Source: Centropus unirufus
Taxonomy: Eukaryota; Chordata; Aves; Cuculiformes; Centropidae
DNA length: 64,000 nucleotides
Assembly: GCA_013397695.1 (NCBI GenBank)
Contig: VYZI01000003.1
Span: 6,605,438 to 6,669,437 of the forward strand
Direction: 5' to 3'
A model generated the notes under the pieces. The model was not told the origin of the DNA. It ran no database searches and saw only the letters and a list, made by a program, of their open reading frames with translations. The position numbers and the translations under genes are program-made. This document shows positions 37,133-49,300 of the stretch, in pieces (position 1 is the first letter of the stretch; every line of letters starts with the position of its first letter).

Positions 37133-38161
37133 TGGCTTATGCAAGAAAGCAGTTGGGGTTTCTCATTCACTGCTTCAGCAGAGCGATCCTTGCAAAATTC
37201 ATGGCAAGATAAGCAGAGATGTCAAAAGGCACTTACAACACACCGTGTGTTTGCCTGGCAGCTACATGGGCAAAAAATCCAACCATAATTTAAAGCTCAT
37301 AACAGACTACCATGAGCCAAAAGCTGCGTCATCTTCCAAGAACCAGAGTCACAGCTTTATGCATCAGGACCCAGCCATTCTCATACTGTAATACATAATG
37401 TGTCAAAAGAGCAAAGCAAGAAAAAGAACATATATGAAACCAGAAAAGGGTCCACTATTAAGAAACAAAAGCTACTCCTCTCCTGTTCACTCTATACACA
37501 TATGTGCCAACCTGATTTCCCTTGCTCAATTTTTAGGTAACTAAGAATATTAAAAATTGCCCATATTTTTGCAACTGAAAATTCAGGGATAACCCAAATC
37601 AGAGTTTTCTCAGAACTGGAGCATCCTGGGTTTCCGTGGATTTCTTTTGCAACACGTTATATTTCCAGTACATTGATGGCCATCCTGTCATACCCTTCCA
37701 CATGTTCTGAGCCATTCACCCACTCTACCAATATCTCCATTTTCTAGCCATCCACCCACTGAATCCACTCAGCCTCTTGTTTCCTAACACCCCCTGGACA
37801 CAAATGCCTTTCCGTTCCTCCCATATTCCCTGCTTCCGGGTTGGAATAATCTTGTGCCTTAAAAAAAGCTTGTCAGCTCCTATACTTGAGCTAATCAGTC
37901 AATAAATATGCACCTACTTCAGGAAACCAATCCGGGTTTCTACCTTGTATCCAGGTACTGATTTTCCCAAACTTAAGAATTACTTTTATTTCTGAGCCAC
38001 ATCCCCCTGCACCAAATATAGTTGAATTTTATCAGTAGTTTAAACCTCCACTTGCTCTGGAGTACAGGGCCAGGATGCTGACAGGCAGGGGATTCCCAGC
38101 TGTCTCAGTTCCTTAGAAAAAAGGGCTTAAAATCAGGACAGAAGCAAAAGTGAGAATTTAC

Positions 38162-38289
38162 CTTGCCACGTGCCATTTGCGATCCACCAGCAAGTGGACA
38201 TCCTCAATTCTGCGGTTGTAGGCATAGTGCAAGCGTTTAGGCAGATGCTGTTTCAAGTAAGGCTTGAAGTGCTGGTCAGGCTTCCTACA
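38162..38289 (-). CDS. ENPP2: ENPP2 exon, catalytic domain (human 414-456)
   Basis: A 128-nt exon, entered at phase 0 and left with two bases of Arg. It encodes CRKPDQHFKPYLKQHLPKRL, HYAYNRRIEDVHLLV and DRKWHVA. The first Cys corresponds to human C414, which in the mammalian structure forms the disulfide joining the catalytic and nuclease-like domains. Its partner is retained in the 26215-26371 exon. The acceptor is tttttcag and the donor GTAAAT. Confidence 0.96.
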
Positions 38290-38970
38290 CTGAAAAATAA
38301 ATACTCGTGATCAACACTGCTGTCAGTTAGCTTAGATGTACAGAAATTCCTGTGCTAGAGAAATCAAGCTGCTGAGGTCATTATTAATGATGTCCTGAAA
38401 ACAAAGTGGGTATCTAGGACACGCGGTGCAGTCCTTTCTGTGTAGTATTTACCTAAAACCAGAGCCCAAGGTGCCATTCAAAGGTGTATTTGGAGATATA
38501 TATGCCTGCAGGTATATTTAAAGCCATCTGGTTACAAAATTTCAATTTTTTTTAAAATCAGCTTTTATTTTAAATATTTTTCCATTAAAAACAAGGCTAT
38601 AGTTGAAGGCTATTAAATTAACTTTTTCAGCATCTTCAAAGTGCTAGTAAAATATTTACCCTGAAAGATTACTTTTCCATTTCTGAAGGGATGAATAAAT
38701 AGACTCAATTCAAGAGTCAAGACGGACAGGGAGATTCTGGCTCTGCACTGACCAAAAAGGTTATAAAAGCTACTACAGCAGCAAACAGTGGAATTTATTA
38801 CAAACATTACTCTGTACTCATGAAGGGCACCCTTTAACATTCTTCATTCATCTTAATAGTTGGTTTTCCTCCCTAAAGAGTGAGGAGAGAATGCTGAATA
38901 ACGCCTCGAACTAAATGTGAAGCTAGCAGTGCGATATAGACTGAGGTACCCCCCAGTCCTAAATACTTAC
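38290..38970 (-). other. ENPP2 intron (0.7 kb)
   Basis: Nothing recognised. Confidence 0.8.
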
Positions 38971-39002
38971 TGTAAGGTTGGCAACAATCACTTTAGGGTC
39001 AT
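38971..39002 (-). CDS. ENPP2: ENPP2 micro-exon with N-glycosylation site (human 404-413)
   Basis: Only 32 nt, between cttgacag and GTAAGT. It completes Tyr and encodes DPKVIVANLT. N-L-T is the conserved glycosylation sequon (human N411), which matters for activity in mammals. It is too short for ORF-based detection and was placed by phase and homology: the Cys that follows in human opens the next exon. Confidence 0.93.
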
Positions 39003-41248
39003 CTGTCAAGCAAAGAAAAAAAATAAGACAAAAAATTTAAAATATTAACAATTTACAGAAGAAAACACAAAGTAATAATGTAGTTTTACAGAAGCAATCT
39101 GAATATGAACCAAAATTTAACTGCATACCTTTTGCTTAGTGATATTTCAGTTGCTTATGTACTGTTGCTCACTGGTTTATTATTTTACCCTTACCTTAAT
39201 ATTTATTTTATTTTCTGAAAACAGGTAATTCCAAGTCTTTTTGACCAGTTTCCATTAAAATAAAAATCTTCCCCAAAGACTTCATGTGAAAATTTTTGAA
39301 AGCACATTTGAATGCAACAATGCACTTCCTTAGAAGAAGGAAGATAAACACGTAGTGTTTTTTTTCTCCTTTAATGTTTCATATATTGTATTATTGTGTA
39401 ATTGTAAGTGAAAAGCCACAGTATAATACTCTGGATATGTCTTTGGAGTACTGAAAGAACATGCAAAATGTATAAAAGCTCAAAACCAGCAAAAATCTAC
39501 ACCAATTCTGTCTTCTTTGGGGGGTGGGGGTAGGGATGAGTGAGGCACAGGGAGGGTGCAAAGTGAAGCATTTTTCAATCCTGAGAGAAACAGGCTAAGA
39601 GAAAAATCTTAGGAAGTGAAAATTTCTTGCTTAAATATTATTGTATAAGCATAAGCTTGCTAAGCCTAAAATGAACTCTAGAGAATCTCAAGAGCACGCC
39701 TGCCATCCTTAAGGCAGTGTTATCAATACAGAAATGGAGGAAGAATAAAAAAGCTGGTAATTTGCCACGTAAAGGGTCAAATCTCCGTTCTAAAACTAAG
39801 CAATGCATTTCTTTATTCTGTGTTCAAACTGCTGATTTGTAAGCTATCACAAATACTCAAACTAGGAAGCTGTGGACAGAGGCCAAAAGGGGAAAATGGT
39901 ATTGCGGGAACACCAGTAGCATGACTCAGAGGTCAGTCGGTTTAGCTACCCTTTTTGGAAGAAGTTGCTATTCATCCTCCAAAGAAAACTAATTTCTCTC
40001 AGCAATTTGGGAATTCAAGGATTGAAAGTACTTAAAAAAAATTTCTCTGAAATGAAATGAAGTTTTCAGCAGACTGTGCAGTGCTTCATGCTAGTCTAGT
40101 GAGTTTTATTGTCACATGCACCATTTTTAGCAGATCTTCACACAGTCATCCCTAGAGTGTAAATACCCAGATAAATTAGTTACAGTAAAATAAATGCAAG
40201 AATAAACTGGTATCTAGAAAGTTTTACCATGTTCCTATGATTTCTACTACTGTTCTGAAAACCTTGAAACTTCAAAGATCAATTTTTCGTGAAATCTGTC
40301 CTCAATCAAAGTAAACATGAAGTGTTACAAGGGGTCACTTGGCTATCCCAGCTATCTGATCTTTCCCTCTACAAAATGTAGTCTCCCTTGTAGCTGCAAA
40401 AACATAGGTACACATGGTTACTTTAGGAGTTTCACAGTTCTTATGCTAGCTTAAACTGCTGGCAAAGCCAGGCTTGCCCTGGGACACTGACAGAGAGCAG
40501 CTACAGTGCTGGCACAAGCTTTGTTCTGATATTGCTGGCCTGGAGGCTGTTGTCCTCAGCAGAGCAGACGCGCAGCAGTTGGTTTGCAATTCTTTATATC
40601 ACAGATTTAGCTTCACCAGAGGCCTCCTACCTGCACCCCGAGTGTCCTCATCAAACATCGGCTAATCTCAAACACCAAGTCAGGGCAAACTTTTAATGAT
40701 AGTAGAAAAAATCTGCAAGTTTTACCATCAACGTTGGCATTGAATGCATGCTCTAAATCTCCCTTATGTCCCTCAACATCCCCAGCCTGTCCCTGTTTAG
40801 CAACACATGGTGGCTCTCATCTGTGCCCAAAGCAAGAAGATGCTACCAGAGTCAAATTTCTCAATTCAACTTTGCAGAGACCTTTTTTATACCCAATCTG
40901 TGCAGTGCCGAGATCCCCCAAGTCTAGTTTTTGTTAATAGAGGGAAGAAGTGCAAGAATAAATTCATAAGGACATGGCAAGCTGGTGTATGAAACTGGCT
41001 TCAAGAGTTTCCACTTCTCCTTGCTACAAAACACTGAGTTTTAATCCAGACCATTTCAACCATCCACTTGACAAAGTTCTCCCATTGTGGGGTCTGTGAA
41101 CTCCAGATTGGGAATGGAGCGTGCAGCTGGTCTTCAGAGGGCTTCCCTCTGAGTCTCCCAGAACAACCTGTAATATTCCACCCTTTGAGCAACATCAGGG
41201 ACAGAATCTAGTTTTTTGGATGCAAGAGGTACAATTAAATTAACTTAC
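39003..41248 (-). other. ENPP2 intron (2.2 kb)
   Basis: A G-rich patch near 39519-39536 (ggggggtgggggtagggat) is the only notable feature. No exon or repeat family was seen. Confidence 0.75.
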
Positions 41249-41374
41249 ATTTTAGGTTATTGCTAGGCCTAGGGCGAATTCGCCCCAAAGATCCAGGCAG
41301 TAAAATGATATCTTCCACATTAGTCAGATAGTTGCTTAAAAATTCAGTTCTTTCACAAGTAGTGTCTTCCATCC
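41249..41374 (-). CDS. ENPP2: ENPP2 exon, catalytic domain (human 361-403)
   Basis: A 126-nt exon starting with the last two bases of Gly and ending after one base of Tyr. It encodes MEDTTCERTEFLSNYLTNVE, then DIILLPGSLG and RIRPRPSNNLK. GMEDTTCERTEF continues the GDHG metal site. The RPRPSNNLK end differs from human SKFSNNAK but keeps the length. The acceptor is tctgcag and the donor GTAAGT. Confidence 0.95.
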
Positions 41375-42531
41375 CTGCAGAAAGAAAATGCAAAATCAAA
41401 CAGTGGTATCAGTCTTGACATTGTAAAAACAGTCACCCCATATACCATATGGAAAAATCAAAATCTGTTTCTTGTTTAGCGTACTACTTTGGGATTATTG
41501 TTTTTTAAACAAAGGATTTTAAGAGAAGTCACGCACAAAAGGTATTGTCTGTTGGTGGTCTGTTCAAAGGCAGCCACAGATAAACAATTCTTTCCTACAG
41601 CCGTTTGTGGTGGGAAGAAATTTATCACCAGTCACAGGCAGTTCTCAGCACCAAACTGCCTCCTCTGGAAATCCTGCCTCCTCACTACCCTTCCCTCCTC
41701 ACAGCCAGAAATGAGGCATACACTATTTTATTGCTAATGTAGCAGTTCTTGTGCGATATCGTAAACAGAGCTAAACAGAACAGGACTTGTTGTAATATGG
41801 CTAAAAAATTATGCAAGAACATGTTTACCTCTAACATCGTCCAATTTTTCTTCAATAAAAACTGCTTTTTGTTTTTGTCTTTGCTGCTACTTACTGTTAT
41901 TATAAAGTTTTTTCTGATGTCTGAAAGAATGAGGCATACCAAATACTAACTCTGCTTTTGAGTGACTCTCCATACAGCCTTGAAATATATTTTTGCTATT
42001 TTACTATTTCCTCTTTTATTTTTGCTGACATTTTCCATCCAAGCTGGACAGAGTCCCTTATAGACATTCTGGTCTTTCTCTTAGTAGGATAACTCAACCA
42101 CTAATTGCAATGGAAATGTCTTGCTCTAAAGTCATACTCCTCTCCTCATGAAAAGAACAGTGCTACTAAATTTTTTCCTTCCATAAAAGCTGCCAAAAAG
42201 ATTATTCTAGGCACATAATAGCCTTCCAATATATGTAAGGAAAGCTTCACTTGGATGGGATATCAAAAATACCAAGCTTTGAAAAACTCTAGGTGGAATT
42301 TCTGTTGCAATACCCAGATCATTACTATGAAAGATAAGTGTCTCTAATGACAATTAACAGGTGAGCTGAATGGCCAGTTCACACTGACAGGCTGGTTTGG
42401 GGGCTTTAAACTGCCAGAAAAATAATTCCATTAAATTATCTTAAATGAAACTTTCATTTAAGCCACCTACTATATGTACATCTATATTGCTCATGCCTTT
42501 ACATATTGATAAAGAGTATTGTTTAATTTAC
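41375..42531 (-). other. ENPP2 intron (1.2 kb)
   Basis: Nothing recognised. Confidence 0.8.
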
Positions 42532-42643
42532 CATGATCACCAACAAATATGACGTTGACACATCGATGTAGTTTCAGCTGTTTCAGTCCATCCATTAGCT
42601 GCCCTACTGTCTTGTCAATCTCTCTCAGGGGATTTACCATCAT
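42532..42643 (-). CDS. ENPP2: ENPP2 exon with metal ligands D359 and H360
   Basis: A 112-nt exon, entered at phase 0 and left at phase 1. It encodes MMVNPLREIDKTVGQLMDGL, then KQLKLHRCVN and VIFVGDH plus the first base of Gly. GDHG holds two zinc ligands (human D359, H360). Where human has M-T-N-P, this exon has M-M-V-N-P, one residue longer, fixed by the ATGATGG after the acceptor. The acceptor is aatacag and the donor GTAAAT. Confidence 0.96.
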
Positions 42644-45600
42644 CTGTATTAATACGCAGACAAGAAAAAAAGTCAATTTTCTCATTGCAACATTTCTCCT
42701 CCTTCTACAAATGGAGGTCCTTTAGCAAAGCTCTGATAGGATAACCATCCAGGTCAAGAGGCAAAGCCTTGGCTGATTTGTTACAGCTACAACTATTGCA
42801 CCATTTCCTTTCCTACATCCACACTGCGATCATGAGGAAGCCCTGCTGAGATGCTGGCACAAGACAGCAAAAGACCTTTATGGCCAATCCTAAGCCACCC
42901 ATGGACATGTGTACCTTTGGTAAAAAAACCAGATATATGTAAAATGCATGTGACTTTGGGGTTCAGTTTGCTTCTTACAGATAAATAGCAGTACTTTAAA
43001 AATGTGACTGGTTTAGTTCAGACATGAACATGAAATGAAGCCTTAGACTTGGCATTCATACGCCAAGTCACTTAATGAAATTAACTTCAAAGGACATCTG
43101 ATACTGGAATGACAACATGCAAGTCACTTGAGCAGCACATGGGGCTCAGAGGGAGCATTCTTCAGCTTCAAAGCCAAGAGTTTCCAACATCTCAAATGAT
43201 AGTTTGGCAAAATTGTCAGCAGGCCCCAGAAGACATGGATGCAACGCTGTGATTTCTTCATTAAAATTTCCTTTTCATTAAGAAACAAAGCAGAAAACAC
43301 AAATGCACATTCACTGCATTTCCAGATATAAGAAAATTAAGTATTTTTTACCAGATAGCATAGAGAATGGGAATATTTTAAAGTAAGATTTAAGCACAGG
43401 ACTAAGATGTTGGTTCGGGTTTGAGAAGAAAACATTTCTTGTCACTATATGCCAACTTCCTCTTTGCTTGTCTGTTTGATTTGACTGATGCAAGTATGCT
43501 CAACAAAACATCCTCCCAGTGACAAACAAAATGCTGACAAATTTTGGATGAGAAGAAACCAGATTTTGGCAAAATTTTCTGAGAAGAAAAAATAAACACC
43601 ATGTTAGAGTGACCCAGAAAGAAATGGTTCAGAAACTCTCCCGCTGTCTGAACCCTTAACAGATGGATGTTAAACGAGTCTGATAGCTTAGGAGAAAGGA
43701 AATGCCATCTCCCGTAAGTACACTGAGAAGCAGCTCGTGAGAGATGGAACCACGGTGCGGAACAAGAGGAACATTTTCTGTAGCATAGGGAAATGGTTCA
43801 GGCAAAGGGTGAAATTTGCAAAATTTTAAATCAGGAAAGCCTAAGTAGGAAGTTTACTTAAAACTTGGAAACATTTTGAGTCTAGAAATGAAGAAAATTG
43901 TCTGTTTCAACATTCTTCCACTCTCAGATACAAAGAATTTCTTCAACAAATGGGAATCCAATTTTTATGAAACTCTATTTGTATAACATCAATCATATAC
44001 AGAAATACAACTCTCAATTAAAAATCAAAGTTCATTTGAGGTAGCTGGAAATCCAGATGGATTTCCCATTAATGTTTGCTTTTGTCAGAAGGCTTGAAGC
44101 TTCTTCTAAAAATTAATAACAAAATCAAAATAGAGAAAGAATACTTCTAGAGATTCAAGGATTTCAAGTGATAGTAATCACTTAATTTAATCTGTAAACC
44201 TGCAAAGACATTTCTGAAACTGTGAGAAAGTCAACATCAATGAAAAACCCTGTTTTTAAAAGACACAAAATCCACACAGAAAACCACAAAAAACCTTTTC
44301 AAGTTTGCAGTTTTCACTACTTCACTGCTTTCAAAGCAGCTCTTAGAAAGGTCCTCACCAATATTTCTTCATGCCGTTGCATTATGTCTCTCTTCAGTTT
44401 TTAAATTCAGCTATTTTTTATTATTCTATGTGACACTCAAGCTTTTCCCAAATGGTCTTTGAAGCCAAGGCTGGCTGTAGGTGGCATATTCAGGCAACTA
44501 CTTTTTATGTGGATGTGCTGCTCTTACAGCTCATGTTCTTTCCCAGATGCAATTTCCAAAGAGTTATTGGTAAATAAATCTCTTTCATATACCTTTCTTC
44601 ACCTAATATGTTGATATCAAGATTTTGGAAGGCTGTACAGAAACATTTTATCTTCCAAGATATATGGATCTCAAATGGTGCTACAATAAAGATTTGATAC
44701 TATTGTGAAAGCCTTGGGTGTAGAATATGAGACATATGGACCACAAGTGGATTCTCTGCCCACTTTCCCTTAGAAGAAACTTGATTAGAAGGAAGAAAGA
44801 ATTTATCTTTATCTTGTTGTTGTTGAAATTGTTAGGATCCAGCCTGTACTACCCATTGCTCTCAAACAGCACCAAAAGTTTAACTTGCAGAGACAATAGG
44901 AATTATTGTGTAAAATTGGGATATTTTTTTTTAATGAAATTATAAACTTTCACAGATGACTTGTCATGAGGAGTTCTTTAGTGAAAAGTTTGGATGACCT
45001 TTTCATCCAGGGAGAGAAGGGGCAGGAGGTGGAAGAGATGGTAATATACATTCACATCACAGGGAATTATATCAGCAACCTGATATACTTCAGTGCCAGA
45101 AGGATATGACTTGGAATGGTGAATTAATAATAGCAATATCATCCATAGCAGTTATTAGTTCTTCTCTCAAGTAAATATTTGTCAGAAGTAAAATTCCCAT
45201 TTCTTTATGTCTGATAATTTCTATGTCCTTGCCTGCATGTCTTTACACTTAAAAACAGTGATTTTGAGAGTGATTCTTTAAGTTCAATTATGCAACAAGC
45301 CACATACCACCCACAAAAAGATATGAACTATTTATAGCTTCTTGAAGGATTTAATGGAGTGTCAAGGCTTTTGTTTAAAGCCTAAAGAAGAAACATCTAG
45401 GTTGTTTGAAGAGTGTTGGGATTATTTAGCTATATTTCGGAAATGAAGGTAATACTGACATGGCCTATAACCCCTTCCAGCGTCTCAGTGTCAGGCAGAG
45501 AAAGACAATACAACAGGGAATATCCTTTTCCTACATCTGCACCTTTTCCTAATAAAACAACTTCTCTTTGACCTTTTTCTTGTGAGAACAGAGTTATGCA

Positions 45601-46198
45601 CTACTTCTATCGCATATAGTGCATTCAAAAATCATGTAATCAAGAATCCTCCAACCTCCAAAGTCACAAATTGACTTTAAAGTATGTGTTTTCAAAACAT
45701 CTTTTTTAAGTTCTTTTTCATTTAGATTTTATGACTCATGTTTTCAGGTCTTTCCCACAACCGTGATGACTACACAGAGAATATCTCAAATAATCACCAC
45801 ACTCCTGTGAGCTGGGGAGTCAAAGGAGGCCACAACATATTGCAGAATTTGTAATATCTCTGAAGGATTTGCAACATGGTAGTGTCTTCTCAGGGATTTA
45901 TTCAACCTTGCCTCCAGCTGACGGCTGGATTTAAAAATATAAGGAGGGTATAAAGATGATTTTCCCTAATGCAAACAGAGCCTGAAACAAAACAAAAAAA
46001 ACCAAAAACATAGCTCCCAGAGACTTGGTCTGGTTTGGCTGATTTCCTTTGGGTCCTTCAGTACATTCAGAGAAGTTTTGTCTGCAAAATCCCAACCTGA
46101 AGCATGGATTGAACTCTAACGTTGAAAAAAATAAAGCTAGAGTAGTGCCTAAAAAGTGGCACTTCAATCATAAAATTTTGGAATGTATGTAAACTTAC
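42644..46198 (-). other. ENPP2 intron downstream of the alpha exon (3.6 kb)
   Basis: AT-rich with no recognised repeat or exon. Confidence 0.75.
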
Positions 46199-46354
46199 TT
46201 TCTTCCGACGAGCTTCCGCAGCATATTGATCCACTCTATGTACTTTTCTTCTTCTTTTCTTTGGAGCTGCAACTGGTCTTTCCTGTCTCCTCTTAGGAGG
46301 AAGCTTTCTCTTAGGTCTCTTAGGCGGAGTAAGAGGGGAGCCATAACTACTCTC
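46199..46354 (-). CDS. ENPP2: ENPP2 alternative exon: polybasic autotaxin-alpha insert (52 aa)
   Basis: A 156-nt cassette, phase 0-0, with a gtacag acceptor and GTAAGT donor, so it can be included or skipped without changing frame. It begins ESSYGSPLTPPKRPKRK, continues with KRRQERP and a PKKRRRK cluster, and ends YAAEARRKK. This matches, residue for residue in most positions, the 52-residue insert of mammalian autotaxin-alpha (from memory: ESSYGSP, KRPKRK, KRRQERPVA, KKRRRK, YAAE). It sits exactly where expected, between the GPFNSE exon and the MMVNPLREID exon. In mammals this insert binds heparin and heparan sulfate and is a proprotein-convertase target. The long open frame in another register (46195-46404) is a shadow. 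Confidence 0.93.
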
Positions 46355-49300
46355 CTGTACCGGTGAGGAGAGATGTCTGGACTCAGAAAAAAAGCCTGTC
46401 TCAACTCACATGAGATAGTAAAGCTACCTGCGCCGGATAATCCTAAAGCATAAATACTGTGGCCTTTTCAACTCAGGCTTTTGGACAATTTAGGATCTGT
46501 CTCTTTTTAAGAGGAATCCACCAAATTGTACCGAAAGCAGAACAGCAGTTATGAGAGTGAACAGCATAAAAGCAAATTAAAATAGTATTTCAGAAGATAG
46601 GTAGGGCTTCTGGTTTTGAAAATATATAGTTACATGGAGGGTTTTATTGATCAAATATCAATCCATTCATATTATAAAAAATTAAGCAAACTAATTTAGG
46701 TAAAATTCATTGCATACAATTTAGTAAGCGCCTGGGGTAGAGTGCTGGTGGAAACACAGTATTTCACTTGGATCATGGTTCAGGTGTGAGTACTAGAACC
46801 TGTCCAGACCAAACAGCTTTCTGAGAGATATCCTACACCCACTTTTTGGCTGAATCAGTGACACCAGGTACCCTCATCATTAGCATTAGCAGGTGCCACC
46901 ACTGTGTGCCAGGCCATGCACCCCACTGAAACACCAGCCACTATTTGGGGACTGCAGGTCTGCAGGACAAAGCTACAGAGGTGAGACCCAGTTAGCATGG
47001 AGCTCGTATCCTTCAAATCAGCTAGTCAGGGCATGTTAGTGACTGTGCATCAGAAGGCTGCACCGCTTCCTGCCTTATTACCAGCTCTAGGGGCATGCTG
47101 AGAATTTAATTTCCTAGTGCTTTCAGTGTGGCATCTTATTGGCCAATGCCATTGTTTGTATATGCATAAATACTTGACATAGACTTGTAGAAGGGAAAAA
47201 AAAGTGTTTAAAATGTAACTGGAAAAAATATCCCATTGATCAGCAAGCTCACTATTTTAAACTGTATCTCTCTGACTACAACACAAGTCGCAGGCTCTTG
47301 ACCCCACTCGGGATTGCATGTGAAGTGCTGACAGATGGTGTCTACCAGGAGAGTTTTTACTACAATATGCTGCGTATAACGGACCCCTCTGAGTGGGCTT
47401 GAAAAGAGTCAGAGATTTACGATGATATTTAACTTCTATGTACTTGGGCAGCTTCTCACAGTTGTTCAGTTACAGAGCTATGTAAACAGGGAAGGGAAGG
47501 GAGGGGATGTTACCATCTGCCATGCTGTTTCATTGCTTCCAAGGCAAGCAGCTGGAAAGGAGATCTAGTCCAGTCTCATTCGTCTCTCTCCAGAAAGGCA
47601 TTTTAATAAAGCAGCACCAGTTTTCTGTTTTAAAAACGCTTCAAGCTTTGTGCAGTCCTGATGAGAGGAGCAGCAGGGAAAGGAAGGATTCTCGTTTTAC
47701 TGTCTCTGAATCATCTCAGCCAGAGCTCCACAATGCCAGAAATACGCGAGCGCAGGAGACCCAGGTCTGAACACTGAAATGGTCGTCTCAAGACAGCATG
47801 TTAGAGGAGCAGCAGGAATGGCTTAGCAATGCCAGATTTCGATGTGTTTTAGAGCTGTCATGGTAGTATATTTCTAGAATATTTTACTTTTTTAAAAAAA
47901 TAAATTAAAAAAGCTAGAAGAAAAAAAAAAAGCCAAGTTCTTATTAACCAGCCAAATCTTAGTTTTGCTTGAGAAAAGTCAGAACAGAGTTATGGAGGAG
48001 GGAAATTAATCCCTCCCTGCTTACAGGAGGGAACTGTAACATCACAAGGGTAACTAGCCAGCCAAAGCTCTGCTTCTTGACCCGGATGGACCAACCTACC
48101 AGAGTTCAGCTGCCGAAGCATAGAGGGAAAGAAAAAAAATGCAGAAGTAAATTAAGAGCAAGCACATATTTGAAAACTCCCATAACTACTCCTGGAAACA
48201 TAATGGAACCCACTGAAATGCTTCTGAAGAAATTCATTCATGTCCCACAAAAAAAAAACCAAAGCCAAAAAAAAACCCCAAAATCTAGACAACCAAGTAA
48301 TTTACACTACAAATCATAATGTTAGAAGACATGCAAAGTTACTCTAGTGGACACTGGCTGTAATCCATTTTCCATTTATATCAACAATACTGACAATTCA
48401 CCAATAAAGTTTATCTCAGTCACTTTATTTCTAGTTTCTAAGATGCTCAGCAGCACACAGGCTGTTGTGCATATCCTGTGAAGCTTTAAGTGCTATCTGC
48501 TTAAGTCTGGAAGCTGAAAATTACTACTAATGGATGCCACGTTAGACCTTTAAGATTATACATTTAGAACATTATTTTGCATAATCAGCTCCAATAAACA
48601 TTTGCTTTACTGTAATACACATTTGCAAGACTTGAAGGTTTTCAAGGTATAAAACTATTCCTCAAGCAACTGAATGCAGTAAGAAAAAGTATAAAATCTT
48701 CACTTTTCAAAAGAGGAAATAAGAAGCCCATCTTAAATACAACACAAAAATGTTAAGAGCTTGTTTTCAAGAAATACTGATCTGCCTTTGCACGAAGGAA
48801 AATGAAGTGGTCAGTACTACTCCAGCTTTTTTTCCTATATAGGAAAAAAATTATTTCACATAGAATTTGTACTATTGATATCAAGGAAGCAACTAAAAGG
48901 GAATCCCCTTGAGGACTTTCTTCCCAGGTGATTTAACTTTTATGGATCCTAAAAGTTATGTTGAAAACTATGTCAGAAGAAACCATTTAAACTTCCGAGC
49001 TTTTCTATCCCAAAACCAGATCCCTAGCAAATCTCAGCATCTGTATACTTACACAGCTGTATTCATTTATTTAAATTTCCATTCACAAATGGCCAGTGTT
49101 TGAACCGCAACCATACTTGCTCATCTGCTAATTCGTCTGTTCTCAATTTGCTAAAAATCTCTTTCATGCTATTTTTGTATTTAACAAAAATGGTAAAAAG
49201 CAATTTACTTGTAAAACTTTCAAAGTTATTTATTGACAATTTTTAAGACTCAAAGCTTTGCCTTGCAAATAGATGTCAACTTTCAGCTGAGCATCCAGAA

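Larger units (their letters stand above)
35735..38161 (-). other. ENPP2 intron (2.4 kb)
   Basis: It holds the CR1 fragment 35825-36190, a diverged direct repeat at 36583-36692 and a short CCAG microsatellite at 37117-37132. No exon was seen. Confidence 0.8.

Noticed and set aside
46195..46404. 69-codon minus-strand open frame over the alpha exon
   Set aside because: It is a different reading register of the same sequence. The register consistent with splice sites and homology is the polybasic insert.
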